Of a stretch of 64,000 bases of DNA, positions 25,439 to 34,777 are shown one piece after another; within the stretch, counting starts at the first letter, position 1, and every line of letters starts with the position of its first letter. Source of the stretch: Marinomonas ostreistagni (lineage in GTDB: Bacteria > Pseudomonadota > Gammaproteobacteria > Pseudomonadales > Marinomonadaceae); contig NZ_JAEMUH010000001.1 of assembly GCF_016461785.1 (NCBI RefSeq), positions 248,001 to 312,000 on the forward strand, read 5' to 3'. Below the pieces are notes generated by a model. The model did not search any database, was not told the DNA's origin, and saw only the letters and a list, made by a program, of their open reading frames with translations. Made by a program: the position numbers and the translations under genes.

Positions 25439-26092
25439 TTAGAAGTCAGCAAAAACACCTACGAAGAAGCCGTCAAACTCGATCTCAGAGTCGATACTGC
25501 CTTCATCAATGTCGAAGTTAGCTGTGCGGTAACCGCCTTCTACACCCACGATAAACGGAGATTGGTATTTAATCTTAAATGTGGTGTCATTGATGCTTGA
25601 ATCACCCGCTGATAAAGTCTTTAGTTCACCGCCAATTTGTATTGGAAGAGTAGGGATGGTGAAGTATGCAGATAAGTAACCAGTCGGTAAAACAATGCTT
25701 TCACTTTCTCGGCTAGTATTAACGCGTGCGTCAATATCCATGTCGCGAATGGAAATGCCAAGATCTAGGTCAATCCATGCAAGGCCATCTAAGAACTCGT
25801 AGTAAAGTGTATAATCTGTACTTTCCACTTTCATGTCGACATCGGTGCTCTTGCCTTCTAATGTTGAGCCTTGTAGGCGAACATTTGGGATAAGAGGAAC
25901 TGGGTGTTCAAAAGCAATACCGAAGTATGTATTGTCTTCACCACTAAAGTCAGTATCGGCTGATTGGCTATTTAAGCTGCCGTCGAAAGAAACGTCTGGA
26001 GAAAATTGTCCGACTTCAGCTGTCAAACCTAGAATGTCTGCTTGTGCTGCGCCTGCAAGAAGAAGAGTGGAAGCAATCAGTGCTTTCTTCAT
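25439..26092 (-). CDS. TIGR04219-type small outer-membrane beta-barrel protein
   Basis: 217-residue probable outer-membrane protein. Signal peptide at residues 1-18 (MKKALIASTLLLAGAAQA), then DILGLTAEVGQFSPDVSF. The body alternates hydrophobic and polar residues in strand-length blocks and ends in Phe (GVFADF), a barrel insertion signal. The layout matches the TIGR04219 family of putative barrels (typically about 220 residues) of marine gammaproteobacteria; its role is unknown. ATG at 26092 has AGGGA 9 bases upstream. It lies between clpB and the tRNA array. Confidence 0.78.
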   Translation of the reverse strand: MKKALIASTLLLAGAAQADILGLTAEVGQFSPDVSFDGSLNSQSADTDFSGEDNTYFGIAFEHPVPLIPNVRLQGSTLEGKSTDVDMKVESTDYTLYYEFLDGLAWIDLDLGISIRDMDIDARVNTSRESESIVLPTGYLSAYFTIPTLPIQIGGELKTLSAGDSSINDTTFKIKYQSPFIVGVEGGYRTANFDIDEGSIDSEIEFDGFFVGVFADF

Positions 26093-26177
26093 AAAGAGAA
26101 TCCCTTTATTGATTTTGATTTTCACGAATTATAACTAAGAGGAAAATAAAATCTAAGGAAAAGTCGAAAAGTTTTGA

Positions 26178-26252
26178 TGGCTGGGGTAGCTGGATTCGAA
26201 CCAACGCATGACGGGATCAAAACCCGTTGCCTTACCGCTTGGCTATACCCCA
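26178..26252 (-). tRNA. tRNA-Gln(UUG), copy 3 in transcript order
   Basis: 75-base tRNA including encoded CCA. Anticodon loop TTTTGAT between ACGGG and CCCGT gives anticodon TTG. Starts with T, as tRNA-Gln does, and carries GGTTCGAATCC in the T arm. Identical in sequence to the other two copies. Confidence 0.96.
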
Positions 26253-26266
26253 ACTTATCAAAAAGC

Positions 26267-26343
26267 TGGTGGCTATGACTAGATTCGAACTAGTGACCCC
26301 ATCATTATGAGTGATGTGCTCTAACCAACTGAGCTACATAGCC
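26267..26343 (-). tRNA. tRNA-Met(CAU), elongator, copy 2
   Basis: 77-base tRNA with CCA. Loop CTCATAA gives anticodon CAT. The GGCTATG acceptor stem and paired 1-72 position mark it as elongator rather than initiator. Confidence 0.93.
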
Positions 26344-26364
26344 TTGTGCTGAAGTGTATTTTGA

Positions 26365-26439
26365 TGGCTGGGGTAGCTGGATTCGAACCAACGCATGACG
26401 GGATCAAAACCCGTTGCCTTACCGCTTGGCTATACCCCA
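26365..26439 (-). tRNA. tRNA-Gln(UUG), copy 2
   Basis: Identical to the copies at 26178 and 26541; 75 bases with encoded CCA and anticodon TTG. Confidence 0.96.
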
Positions 26440-26451
26440 ATTCATCAAAAT

Positions 26452-26528
26452 TGGTGGCTATGACTAGATTCGAACTAGTGACCCCATCATTATGAGTGAT
26501 GTGCTCTAACCAACTGAGCTACATAGCC
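26452..26528 (-). tRNA. tRNA-Met(CAU), elongator, copy 1
   Basis: Identical to the copy at 26267; 77 bases with encoded CCA and anticodon CAT. Confidence 0.93.
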
Positions 26529-26540
26529 TTTGCAAGAGAG

Positions 26541-26615
26541 TGGCTGGGGTAGCTGGATTCGAACCAACGCATGACGGGATCAAAACCCGTTGCCTTACCG
26601 CTTGGCTATACCCCA
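26541..26615 (-). tRNA. tRNA-Gln(UUG), copy 1 in transcript order
   Basis: First gene of the tRNA operon; identical to the other Gln copies, anticodon TTG, CCA encoded. Confidence 0.96.
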
Positions 26616-26627
26616 ACAATCTCGCAA

Positions 26628-26665
26628 CACAGACAGTTTTGAAACAATGCTTCGCTGTGTCTGTG
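26628..26665 (-). other. Leader hairpin of the tRNA operon
   Basis: CACAGACA at 26628-26635 is the exact complement of TGTCTGTG at 26658-26665. The stem lies between promoter and first tRNA and is probably removed during 5' processing. Confidence 0.55.
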
Positions 26666-26672
26666 GCGCGAT

Positions 26673-26701
26673 ATTATTCATATAACCCATTCATGGGTCA
26701 A
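26673..26701 (-). promoter_or_regulatory. Promoter of the tRNA operon
   Basis: On the minus strand TTGACC (26701-26696), 17 bases, AATAAT (26678-26673), each five of six to consensus, followed by a GC-rich start region (GCGCC), as in stringently controlled stable-RNA promoters. A palindrome ACCCAT-TC-ATGGGT (26685-26698) overlaps the -35 and spacer. Confidence 0.65.
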
Positions 26702-26719
26702 GGATTTTTTTGAAAAAAG

Positions 26720-27811
26720 TTAAACATTAAAACGGAAGTGCATCACATCGCCATCTTTCACGATGTAGTCTTTACCTTCTAGACGCCATTTGCCTGCTTC
26801 TTTCGCACCGTTCTCGCCTTTGTATTGAATAAAGTCGTTGTAGGCAACGACTTCGGCACGGATAAAGCCTTTCTCAAAGTCTGTATGGATCACACCAGCA
26901 GCTTGTGGGCCTGTAGCACCTTGTTTAACCGTCCAAGCACGGACTTCTTTTACACCGGCTGTGAAGTATGTCTGAAGACCTAGTAGCTCGTAGCCTGCGC
27001 GAATCACGCGATCAAGACCAGGCTCTTCCATGCCCATTTCGTCTAGGAATTCTTTCATTTCTTCAGTATCCAGCTCGGAAATTTCAGCTTCAAGCTGGTT
27101 ACAGATCGGTACCACCATAGCGCCTTCTGCTTCGGCGATCTCGCGTACAACGTCTAAGTGAGGGTTGTTTTCAAAACCGTCTTCGGAAACGTTGGCAATG
27201 TACATGGTTGGCTTAGTAGTTAGCAGGTGAAGTTGCTTAACCGCTTTCTTCTGGTCGTCTGTTAAGTCCATTGAGCGAACTGGAAGGCCATCTTCTAGGT
27301 GTGCTTTGATGCTTTCTAGAAACTCTTTATGTGCAATGGCTTCTTTGTTACCGCTCTTAGCGTTCTTAGCAGTACGCAGAATTTGCTTATCAATGGACTC
27401 GATGTCGGCAAAGATCAGCTCAAGGTTGATGACCTCGATGTCTGCTTTTGGGTTGACTTGGTTAGCAACGTGGATAACGTTGTCATCTTCGAAACAGCGT
27501 ACAACGTGTGCAATCGCATCCGTTTCGCGGATGTTGGCTAGGAATTTATTACCGAGACCTTCACCTTTCGATGCGCCTTCTACTAGACCTGCGATATCAA
27601 CGAATTCCATCGTTGTCGCTAACACACGCTCAGGTTTTACGATTTCTGCTAGAGCGTCTAGGCGTGGGTCAGGCATGGCCACTACACCAGCGTTTGGCTC
27701 AATGGTACAGAAAGGGAAGTTTTCAGCGCCGATACCGGCTTTGGTTAGCGCGTTGAACAGAGTTGATTTGCCGACGTTTGGTAAGCCGACGATACCGCAA
27801 TTAAAGCCCAT
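26720..27811 (-). CDS. ychF: YchF, redox-regulated ribosome-associated ATPase
   Basis: 363-residue Obg-family ATPase (OLA1 type) that binds ribosomes and represses the oxidative stress response. P-loop GLPNVGKST near the start; the specificity motif is N-x-x-E (ANVSED) rather than NKxD, which explains the ATP preference. The TGS domain forms the C-terminus ([27 protein letters not shown]). It follows pth by 24 bases, matching the widespread pth-ychF pair. Confidence 0.97.
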   Translation of the reverse strand: MGFNCGIVGLPNVGKSTLFNALTKAGIGAENFPFCTIEPNAGVVAMPDPRLDALAEIVKPERVLATTMEFVDIAGLVEGASKGEGLGNKFLANIRETDAIAHVVRCFEDDNVIHVANQVNPKADIEVINLELIFADIESIDKQILRTAKNAKSGNKEAIAHKEFLESIKAHLEDGLPVRSMDLTDDQKKAVKQLHLLTTKPTMYIANVSEDGFENNPHLDVVREIAEAEGAMVVPICNQLEAEISELDTEEMKEFLDEMGMEEPGLDRVIRAGYELLGLQTYFTAGVKEVRAWTVKQGATGPQAAGVIHTDFEKGFIRAEVVAYNDFIQYKGENGAKEAGKWRLEGKDYIVKDGDVMHFRFNV

Positions 27812-27835
27812 AAAGATTTCCTAAAGCTGGTAGTT

Positions 27836-28420
27836 TTATGCTTTGAAACTATGAAGATGGTTCATGACACTATTCCAGTTGTCCGCGACAATATCTTCGT
27901 AATAGCGCAATGACTCATCAATGGTTTGTTCGATTTTTTGGTATTCATCACTTGGAGCTTTTTTAAGTACATAGCTTGCTACTTGGCTCGCATGTCCTGG
28001 GTGACCAATACCGATGCGTACACGACCAAAATCACGGTTGTTACCGAGTTTGCTGATAATATCTTTTAGACCATTATGGCCACCGTGGCCACCGCTTTTC
28101 TTGAGCTTTACGGTGCCTGGAGCGATATCGAGTTCATCGTGAACGACTAGAACTTCTTGGGGGGAGATTTTATAGAATTGGCAAACAGCTTGAACGGCTT
28201 TGCCACTTAAATTCATATAGGTCGTAGGAATTAGGAGGTAGCATTCCTGCCCACCTATAAAAACTTTTCCAAACTCACCGAAAAATTTCTTCTCAGTGCG
28301 AAGAGAACACTGACTCATACGAGCCAGTGCTTCTATCCATTGTGCGCCAGCATTGTGGCGGGTGTTTTCATATTCAGTACCTGGGTTACCCAAGCCAACG
28401 AGTAATCTAAAACCTGCCAC
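27836..28420 (-). CDS. pth: Peptidyl-tRNA hydrolase
   Basis: 194-residue esterase recycling peptidyl-tRNAs. N12 (VGLGNPG) and catalytic H22 (ENTRHNAG) are present, with the catalytic Asp in VVHDELDIAPG and the GGHGGHNGLKDI loop. GTG start at 28420 with GAGG upstream. It lies between rplY and ychF in the conserved order. Confidence 0.97.
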   Translation of the reverse strand: MAGFRLLVGLGNPGTEYENTRHNAGAQWIEALARMSQCSLRTEKKFFGEFGKVFIGGQECYLLIPTTYMNLSGKAVQAVCQFYKISPQEVLVVHDELDIAPGTVKLKKSGGHGGHNGLKDIISKLGNNRDFGRVRIGIGHPGHASQVASYVLKKAPSDEYQKIEQTIDESLRYYEDIVADNWNSVMNHLHSFKA

Positions 28421-28436
28421 AGACTTGCCTCAATGA

Positions 28437-29015
28437 TTAACGCTTAGCTTTACCGATACGAGCGATAGGCTGGTTGTGGTCTTCGCCTTTAAGAAGAGCA
28501 ACCAATTCAACGCCTTCTGGTAGTTGAGCATCAGAAAGGTGGAAGATATCGCCTAGTTGACCTTTGATTGTGTCAACTTCTAGTGCAGCTGGTAGGTCTT
28601 TTGGAAGACAACGAACTTCAGCAAGTTTCGCTTCTACTTGTAGACGACCACCTTGAGATTTAACACCTTCAGACTTCGTAGCGTTGATGAAGTTTAGAGG
28701 AACGCGAGTAACCAGTTTCGTTTCAGAATCAACGCGCAGCAAGTCAATGTGCATAACATCGCCAGTTGCTGGGTGACGTTGTAGAGATTTAACGATTACT
28801 TCTTGCTCTGCACCATCAACTGATACTTTTACTACGCTAGTTAAAAAAGCTGTGCTTTCTACAGCTTTAGCAACTTCGTTGTTTTTGAACGTAACAGAAA
28901 CTGCGTCAGTGTTGCCACCGTAGATTACAGCTGGAACAAGACCTGCGTGACGAAGGCGGCGGCTCGCACCTTTACCTTCTTCGTTACGTACAGAAGCATT
29001 TAGTATTTGAGACAT
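28437..29015 (-). CDS. rplY: Ribosomal protein L25, long (Ctc) form
   Basis: 192-residue bL25 of the two-domain TL5/Ctc type. The N-terminal 5S rRNA-binding domain (NEEGKGASRRLRHAGLVPAVIYG) is followed by the C-terminal beta domain (LAEVRCLPKDLPAALEVD). E. coli has only the short form. Ends in a basic tail. It precedes pth in the operon by 16 bases. AGGA lies before the ATG. Confidence 0.96.
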   Translation of the reverse strand: MSQILNASVRNEEGKGASRRLRHAGLVPAVIYGGNTDAVSVTFKNNEVAKAVESTAFLTSVVKVSVDGAEQEVIVKSLQRHPATGDVMHIDLLRVDSETKLVTRVPLNFINATKSEGVKSQGGRLQVEAKLAEVRCLPKDLPAALEVDTIKGQLGDIFHLSDAQLPEGVELVALLKGEDHNQPIARIGKAKR

Positions 29016-29083
29016 TTTGAATATCCTAAAATTAAGTTAAATTTGCCCAGAACTGCGACCCGTTCCGAGCGTAAACGTTTGGC

Positions 29084-30031
29084 TTAGGCCCCAAACATGG
29101 CGCTAATTGACTCTTCATTGCATACGCGACGAACAGCCTCAGCCATAATGTCAGACATTGACAGTTGGCGGATTTGTGGGCAATTCTGTGCGGCTTGCGA
29201 TAACGGAATCGTATCCGTCACAACCAATTCATCTAGCACAGAGTTGCTAATATTCTCAATCGCTTTGCCAGACAGTACTGGGTGAGTACAGTAAGCCAAA
29301 ACTTTCGATGCACCATGTTCTTTTAGTGCTTTCGCGGCAGCGCATAATGTACCACCTGTGTCACACATATCATCTACAAGCACACAAGTTTTACCCTCTA
29401 CATCACCGATAAGGTGCATGATTTGTGCTTCGTTAGCGCGTGGACGACGCTTATCAATGATGGCTAAATCCGCATCATCTAGTAGTTTTGCAAAGGCACG
29501 AGCGCGAACTACACCACCTACATCAGGTGACACAACGGTAATGTTCTCGTGACCTTGACGTTGTAGATCGTCTAGCAGCAAAGGTGTTGCATATACGTTA
29601 TCTACTGGAATATCAAAGAATCCTTGAATCTGATCAGCGTGAAGATCAACAGTTAGTACACGGTTGATACCCACTGCAGAAATCATATCCGCCACTACTT
29701 TTGCTGTAATTGGCACACGCGCCGAGCGAACGCGACGATCCTGACGTGCATAACCAAAGTATGGGATCACCGCTGTAACGCGGGTAGCCGACGCACGACG
29801 CAGCGCATCAGCCATTACAATCAGTTCCATTAGGTTGTCGTTGCTTGGAGCACAGGTTGATTGGATAATGAAAACATCTTTACCGCGAACGTTTTCGTTG
29901 ATCTCAACTGTGATCTCACCGTCACTGAATTTTCCAACCGTTGCGTTGCCGATAGGAAGACCTAGGCGACGAACAACTCGACGAGCAAGTTCCGGGTTGG
30001 CATTACCGGTAAAAACCATCAACTTGGACAC
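29084..30031 (-). CDS. prs: Ribose-phosphate pyrophosphokinase (PRPP synthase)
   Basis: 315-residue enzyme making PRPP from ribose 5-phosphate and ATP. Conserved blocks are [44 protein letters not shown] and the PRPP loop [13 protein letters not shown] (blocks separated by variable sequence). GTG start at 30031 with AAAGGG 8 bases upstream. In Pseudomonas a tRNA-Gln sits between ispE and prs; here that gap is only 50 bases and holds no tRNA. Confidence 0.97.
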   Translation of the reverse strand: MSKLMVFTGNANPELARRVVRRLGLPIGNATVGKFSDGEITVEINENVRGKDVFIIQSTCAPSNDNLMELIVMADALRRASATRVTAVIPYFGYARQDRRVRSARVPITAKVVADMISAVGINRVLTVDLHADQIQGFFDIPVDNVYATPLLLDDLQRQGHENITVVSPDVGGVVRARAFAKLLDDADLAIIDKRRPRANEAQIMHLIGDVEGKTCVLVDDMCDTGGTLCAAAKALKEHGASKVLAYCTHPVLSGKAIENISNSVLDELVVTDTIPLSQAAQNCPQIRQLSMSDIMAEAVRRVCNEESISAMFGA

Positions 30032-30081
30032 TGTGTATACCCTTTGTATTTATAGCGATGAAAAAGAGACTGGCGTTTTAT

Positions 30082-30951
30082 TCAGCACTCAGTATGCTGA
30101 TGCGTAATCCACTGGTTCAGTGCGTTGTGAGTGGGGGAGGTATTACAACCTCGACAAACCCAAGCCTGCCATTTGTCTGGTACTGCGGCTCTAACTCGAT
30201 TCGCTTCATCAATTGAGTCAAACGCTAAAAACAAACAGGCGCCTGTGCCAGTAAGCTTTGCGTCACCAAATTGCTGTAGCCAAAAAAACGCTTCATCCAC
30301 TTCAGAATAAAGTCTTCTAACGACTTCGAGGCAATCGTTATGCCCCTCCAGTTTCAAGGCGTGCGATATTCTGATGGCAGGGGTGTCTCTTGTCAAATAT
30401 TTATCGGTAAAAATTTGACCAGTTGGCACCTCGCAATTTGGCTTTAATAACAGATAAAACGGGGTCTCAGGCTCAACTTTAGTGAGTTTTTCGCCGATGC
30501 CTTCGGCGTAAGCTGAATGCCCAAATACAAAGATCGGGACATCGGCTCCTAAGTGTTTGCCAAGTTCAGCTAATTCTTGAAGGGACAAATGACAACTCCA
30601 GAGCTGATTGAGTGCTAGCAGGGTGGTCGCGGCATTGCTACTGCCACCTCCTATGCCACCGCCCATCGGTAGTTGTTTATTGATTTTAATATGTACGCCA
30701 GCAAGATTTTGCCGGAAGGGTTTAAGCAAATTTGCTGCTTTTACGATTAAGTTATCCGCAAAAGGAACGCTTGCAAACTCTGGTTCTAAACTGATGGAAC
30801 TATCATTTTCTTTAATTGAAAAACACATGTCGTCACAAACATCGATAAACTGAAACAATGTCTGTAGCTCATGATAACCGTCCGTCCGACGTCCAGTTAT
30901 GTGTAAAAATAAATTCAATTTTGCTGGTGAAGGTAAGGCTATAGAATTCAT
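30082..30951 (-). CDS. ispE: IspE, 4-diphosphocytidyl-2-C-methyl-D-erythritol kinase
   Basis: GHMP kinase of the MEP isoprenoid pathway. PSPAKLNLFLHITGRR with the active-site Lys at the start, the glycine-rich ATP loop PMGGGIGGGSSNAAT, and LTGTGACLFLAF near the end. 289 residues from the ATG at 30951, which overlaps the lolB stop in an ATGA. IspD and IspF of the same pathway are in this window at 62.5-63.7 kb. Confidence 0.95.
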   Translation of the reverse strand: MNSIALPSPAKLNLFLHITGRRTDGYHELQTLFQFIDVCDDMCFSIKENDSSISLEPEFASVPFADNLIVKAANLLKPFRQNLAGVHIKINKQLPMGGGIGGGSSNAATTLLALNQLWSCHLSLQELAELGKHLGADVPIFVFGHSAYAEGIGEKLTKVEPETPFYLLLKPNCEVPTGQIFTDKYLTRDTPAIRISHALKLEGHNDCLEVVRRLYSEVDEAFFWLQQFGDAKLTGTGACLFLAFDSIDEANRVRAAVPDKWQAWVCRGCNTSPTHNALNQWITHQHTEC

Positions 30952-31526
30952 TGAACAGCCCAATCTGTAATGATTAAATTCACTCGATAAGGTGTGTGGA
31001 CTACCTGCATTCGTTGTGGCAGTTTTAGTTGATCAACATTGGTGAATTCTTTGTAGGTGATTGTCCAGCCATCTTGAATGATTTGCTCAGGTGTTCCATC
31101 TTCCCTATAAGCGGTCTCTGCTGGTGTATTGGGGGACGCTAAACCACGAATCCAATATTGAACATTAGTCACTGGAAAGTGCCACCCTAACTCGTAATAA
31201 AGTAATGCCTCGGCACTTTCCCCTTTGGCTACTTTGTCATCGTAACTAAGTTTAGCTTCACTACCAGGCGTACCTTCTAAGCGTGTTGCACCTTGGCCGA
31301 AAGGGCCATAGATGTTGAGTTCGTAGTGTTCTGTATTATGAGACCAATTAAAGTTTCCAGATATCGCATCAGTCTCTGTTCTGATACCGACACGACCTTC
31401 CGTTTGCCAAGATTGAATCTGCTCAATACTCTCCGGTACAGGTTTTGTAGGGGTGGTCGGTGTCATACTACAGCCAGTGACTACAATGACTGTAATAAGA
31501 CCTGCAAATAAGCGTTTTAAATTCAT
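30948..31526 (-). CDS. lolB: LolB, outer-membrane lipoprotein receptor
   Basis: 192-residue lipoprotein that takes lipoproteins from LolA and inserts them into the outer membrane. Signal ends in V-T-G-C followed by Ser-Met. The body has the LolB pattern WQTEGRVGIRTETDAISGNF and GPFGQGATRLEG, with the YWIRGLASP segment. It lies 9 bases after the TPR lipoprotein gene and overlaps ispE by 4 bases. Confidence 0.94.
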   Translation of the reverse strand: MNLKRLFAGLITVIVVTGCSMTPTTPTKPVPESIEQIQSWQTEGRVGIRTETDAISGNFNWSHNTEHYELNIYGPFGQGATRLEGTPGSEAKLSYDDKVAKGESAEALLYYELGWHFPVTNVQYWIRGLASPNTPAETAYREDGTPEQIIQDGWTITYKEFTNVDQLKLPQRMQVVHTPYRVNLIITDWAVQ

Positions 31527-31535
31527 TTATTGTCC

Positions 31536-33269
31536 TTATGTTTCAGACAGCAATTCTGGTACATAGTGTTTAAGTGTTCTTAGCAGAACAGGTAACTCGG
31601 GGTTGTCTTGTAGTGCCTTTTTCCAAACATCTATCGCTTTATTCTGTTGTTCTAGTTGCCAGAGAGTTTCGCCGTAATGTGCGCCAATTTCAGCGTCTTG
31701 CATCTGTGTCCAAGCTTGCTCTAAAAAAACTTCTGCTTCATCCAATTCACCTTTTTTAAAATACGCCCAGCCCATGCTGTCTAAAATTGCAGGGTCATCG
31801 CTATCAATGGCGTAAGCTTGTTGGATAAGTGTGAAAGCCTGATTAAAACTGTCTGGCGAGCGTACTAACATAGTGTACCCCAATGCATTCATGTAAGCAG
31901 GGTCATTTGGGTGTTTTTGTAATAGCCATTCAAGGTCTTTAAGTGCCTGAGGCCAAAGTTCTTGCATGTCATAGGTGATGGCTCTTTTGTAACGTAGACC
32001 ATCAATGTTCGGGAATAATGTCAGTGCTTGGGTCAGTAGGTCGATTGCTAGTTCAGGTCTATTGTGTTCCAGGTGTAAGTCTGCAACCCCTGTGACGTGC
32101 CCAGCCTCTTGATCTTGTTGTGCTCGGCTCAAAATCAGTGCATTTATTTGATCTTCATCTTTGGAATGGTAGAGCCAAGTTACCAATAACTCGGAAGCGT
32201 TCCAGCTCAATTGACCATACACGTTTAGTAAGTTGGTTATAGCCGTATTATATTGACCTGCTTGATATTGGGCCTCAGCCAATAAAAAAAGTATCTGGTC
32301 CTTAAACGAACCTTGTTTAGGAAGTGTGGAAAGCAGTTCTATTGCAGGCAGTATCTGCTCTTTCTGAATCAATAGTTGCCCCATTGCTAGACCAATTTGT
32401 TGCGTCGTGAAAATATTGAAGTCTGCACTATAGAATGCCTCTAAAGCACGCTTTTGTTGGCCATTTTTGATCCATGCTTCGAGCAAATTTGCTGCGATAC
32501 GCTGGCTGTTAGGGAATTCTTTTATACCTTTATCGAGAGTGATGAGTGCCTTTTTAGGGAAGCCTAGTTGCTCTTCGCTGAACGCTTTTATAATAATTAG
32601 GCTTTCTTGCTCTGAAGCAGGGGCTCGCTGCATGAGGTTGGAAATATTCTCAACGATGTAAGGATATCCTCCCTTAACAAAAAGAAGATGATATTGCGCC
32701 AGTTCGATAAAAATATTTTCACTGAAGCTTTCTTGAGTAAGGATTGACTCTAATTGATCTGTTACCGATGTTTGTCGTACGTTTTGATCGACAAAATTAG
32801 GTAAAAAGTCGAGTGATACCTTTCGCTCTATGGCTTCATGTAAAAGTGCCGCTGCTTTTTCCGTATTACCATCAATCAGTAGGGCTTGAAGTCGTATTGG
32901 GTAAACGGCGCTATTATTAGGCTCAAGCTCCAACCAGCGATCTGTTGCAGCCAGAACTTCGTTTGTGTTGTCATTCATCATTGCTGTTGACGTTGCCCGT
33001 TGCGCTACTTCGGCTTGAGAGCTTTGTTTGGCTGCTTCAAGATACAATGGGCTGGCTACTTCACTCCCTTGCCTCTGCAAAGCGAATTCTGCAGTTAATA
33101 ATTGCTTCATTTGCATTCCATGTGCTGAGTTTGAATTGGTTCCCCAATCAGGATTCATAACAAGGGCGTGCGCTGAATGATGCGTTATTGAGCAAGCGCT
33201 GGTAAGGGATGCAAGTGCTAAAATGATAAATGTACGTTTTAGCGAAACTCGGTAGTGCATAGATTGCAT
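31536..33269 (-). CDS. TPR-repeat outer-membrane lipoprotein of the lolB locus
   Basis: 577-residue protein with a lipoprotein signal ending L-T-S-A-C, and TPR units along its length. Clear ones include YLEHN-type and the C-terminal pair AYMNALGYTMLVRSPDSFNQAF and ILDSMGWAYFKKGELDEA. It sits upstream of lolB and divergent from hemA, as does a similar TPR protein in Pseudomonas. I start at the ATG at 33269 (AGG about 8 bases upstream); an ATG at 33260 is possible. Precise role unknown; envelope biogenesis is inferred from location. Confidence 0.85.
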   Translation of the reverse strand: MQSMHYRVSLKRTFIILALASLTSACSITHHSAHALVMNPDWGTNSNSAHGMQMKQLLTAEFALQRQGSEVASPLYLEAAKQSSQAEVAQRATSTAMMNDNTNEVLAATDRWLELEPNNSAVYPIRLQALLIDGNTEKAAALLHEAIERKVSLDFLPNFVDQNVRQTSVTDQLESILTQESFSENIFIELAQYHLLFVKGGYPYIVENISNLMQRAPASEQESLIIIKAFSEEQLGFPKKALITLDKGIKEFPNSQRIAANLLEAWIKNGQQKRALEAFYSADFNIFTTQQIGLAMGQLLIQKEQILPAIELLSTLPKQGSFKDQILFLLAEAQYQAGQYNTAITNLLNVYGQLSWNASELLVTWLYHSKDEDQINALILSRAQQDQEAGHVTGVADLHLEHNRPELAIDLLTQALTLFPNIDGLRYKRAITYDMQELWPQALKDLEWLLQKHPNDPAYMNALGYTMLVRSPDSFNQAFTLIQQAYAIDSDDPAILDSMGWAYFKKGELDEAEVFLEQAWTQMQDAEIGAHYGETLWQLEQQNKAIDVWKKALQDNPELPVLLRTLKHYVPELLSET

Positions 33270-33418
33270 AAAAACCTGCCTAGAGTGGGTAAATGTATGT
33301 CCCACCTACTATGTTAGCCTTGTGTTTACCGTCTTGTCAGCCTCATAAACCATGGTTGACTGTAAGGAAACAGTAGATTTATTGATTTAGTGGGGTGCGA
33401 AGAGCTAAAAATTCCACT

Positions 33419-33424
33419 TATAAT
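33419..33424 (+). promoter_or_regulatory. Candidate hemA -10 box
   Basis: Perfect TATAAT 84 bases before hemA. The -35 at 17 bases (TGCGAA) is weak. Confidence 0.4.
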
Positions 33425-33507
33425 AGGGGCATTTAATGCTGTATCTGCCAAGCAGATGTGTTTCTGAAACTAACTGTTCGATCTCAAGTCGTGAGAAGAG
33501 TTCCTGA

Positions 33508-34776
33508 ATGCCGCTAATTGCTGTGGGCGTAAACCACAAAACTGCACCAGTATCTATTCGAGAAAAAATTTCGTTCGCTCCTGAGAAAATGGTTGAGGCG
33601 CTTAATTCACTTGTGTCTGGCGCTAAAGCGTCTGAGGCCGTTATCGTCTCGACTTGCAACCGCACCGAGTTGTACTGTGCTGTTGCTGAAGAGGTGGGTG
33701 AAAAGCACATTATTCAATGGCTTGGAGAGTATCATCAAGTATCTGCAGAAGAGCTTGAACGCTTTTGTTATGCCCATAAAGGTGACGAGAGTGTTCGACA
33801 TGTCATGAGAGTCGCTGCGGGCTTAGATTCTTTAATACTTGGTGAACCTCAGATTTTGGGTCAAGTGAAATCGGCTTATGCTGTATCTCAAGAAGGGAAG
33901 TGTATTGGTTCTGAGCTTCAAAGCTTGTTCCAGCAAACTTTCTCAGTCGCTAAGAAGGTTCGTACTGATACTGCCATTGGTGAAAACCCTGTTTCGATTG
34001 CTTTTGCGGCCGTTAGTTTGGCGCAGCGAATTTTCGCTGATGTTAAACGCAGTACCGCATTGTTAATTGGTGCTGGGCAAACTATCGAGCTGGTGGCAAG
34101 GCATCTAAAAGAAGCAGGCATTAAGCGTATTATTGTCGCGAACCGAACGTTAGAGCGAGCGCAGATATTGGCGAACGAGTTGGGGGCAGAGGCAATCTTA
34201 TTAGGTGATATAACGGATTATTTGCATGAGGCGGATATTGTTATTTCATCCACAGCCAGTCAGTTACCGATTATTGGTAAAGGAATGGTTGAGCGTGCCA
34301 CGCACAAGCGACGTCACAAGCCAATGCTATTGGTGGACATTGCTGTTCCACGAGATATTGAACCAGAAGTGCAGGAGGTGGAAGATGCCTACCTCTACAC
34401 AGTGGATGATCTTCACTCTGTTATTGAAGAGAATGTGCGTGCTCGTCAAGAAGCGGCTGAAGCGGCTGAAAAGATCATCGAACTGGGCATTGAAGAGTTC
34501 AAACGTAAACAAGAGTCTCGCAAAGTTGCTGATCTAATTGTAAGCTACCGCGCCCAAGCTGAAGAAGTTAAGCAGTCCGAGCTAGAGCGAGCGCTCAAAA
34601 GTCTCGAATCCGGTCAATCGCCCGAGCAGGTGGTGGCAAAATTAGCACATGGGTTAATGAATAAGTTAATCCATTCCCCAACACAGTATTTGCGCCAAGC
34701 GGGTTCAGAAGCAGACCAAGCAGCGCTACAGCACGCGGCTGAAGTGTTGGGCATAACCGATACGAAAGAACAGTAG
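33508..34776 (+). CDS. hemA: Glutamyl-tRNA reductase
   Basis: First enzyme of C5 tetrapyrrole synthesis; reduces Glu-tRNA to glutamate-1-semialdehyde. The catalytic C50 lies in [10 protein letters not shown], and the N-terminus [14 protein letters not shown] is diagnostic. NADPH-binding domain ([15 protein letters not shown]) and dimerisation helix follow; 422 residues is normal. It leads hemA-prfA-prmC, with 1 base before prfA. Confidence 0.97.
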   Translation: MPLIAVGVNHKTAPVSIREKISFAPEKMVEALNSLVSGAKASEAVIVSTCNRTELYCAVAEEVGEKHIIQWLGEYHQVSAEELERFCYAHKGDESVRHVMRVAAGLDSLILGEPQILGQVKSAYAVSQEGKCIGSELQSLFQQTFSVAKKVRTDTAIGENPVSIAFAAVSLAQRIFADVKRSTALLIGAGQTIELVARHLKEAGIKRIIVANRTLERAQILANELGAEAILLGDITDYLHEADIVISSTASQLPIIGKGMVERATHKRRHKPMLLVDIAVPRDIEPEVQEVEDAYLYTVDDLHSVIEENVRARQEAAEAAEKIIELGIEEFKRKQESRKVADLIVSYRAQAEEVKQSELERALKSLESGQSPEQVVAKLAHGLMNKLIHSPTQYLRQAGSEADQAALQHAAEVLGITDTKEQ

Positions 34777-34777
34777 A

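Larger units (their letters stand above)
26178..26528 (-). repeat. Duplicated Gln-Met tRNA unit
   Basis: The unit Gln-Met (26365-26528 with spacers) is repeated as 26178-26343, with identical genes and partly similar spacers (TTTTGATGG before each Gln CCA end). This indicates recent tandem duplication or gene conversion. Confidence 0.85.

Noticed and set aside
26178..26615. tRNA array as an integration site
   Set aside because: Repeated tRNA ends could be att sites, but no integrase or mobile gene lies on either side; flanks are clpB-side and ychF housekeeping genes.
27306..27824. 172-codon ORF on the plus strand opposite ychF
   Set aside because: Antisense shadow of a strongly conserved gene; Arg/Ser-rich low-complexity product and no ribosome site.
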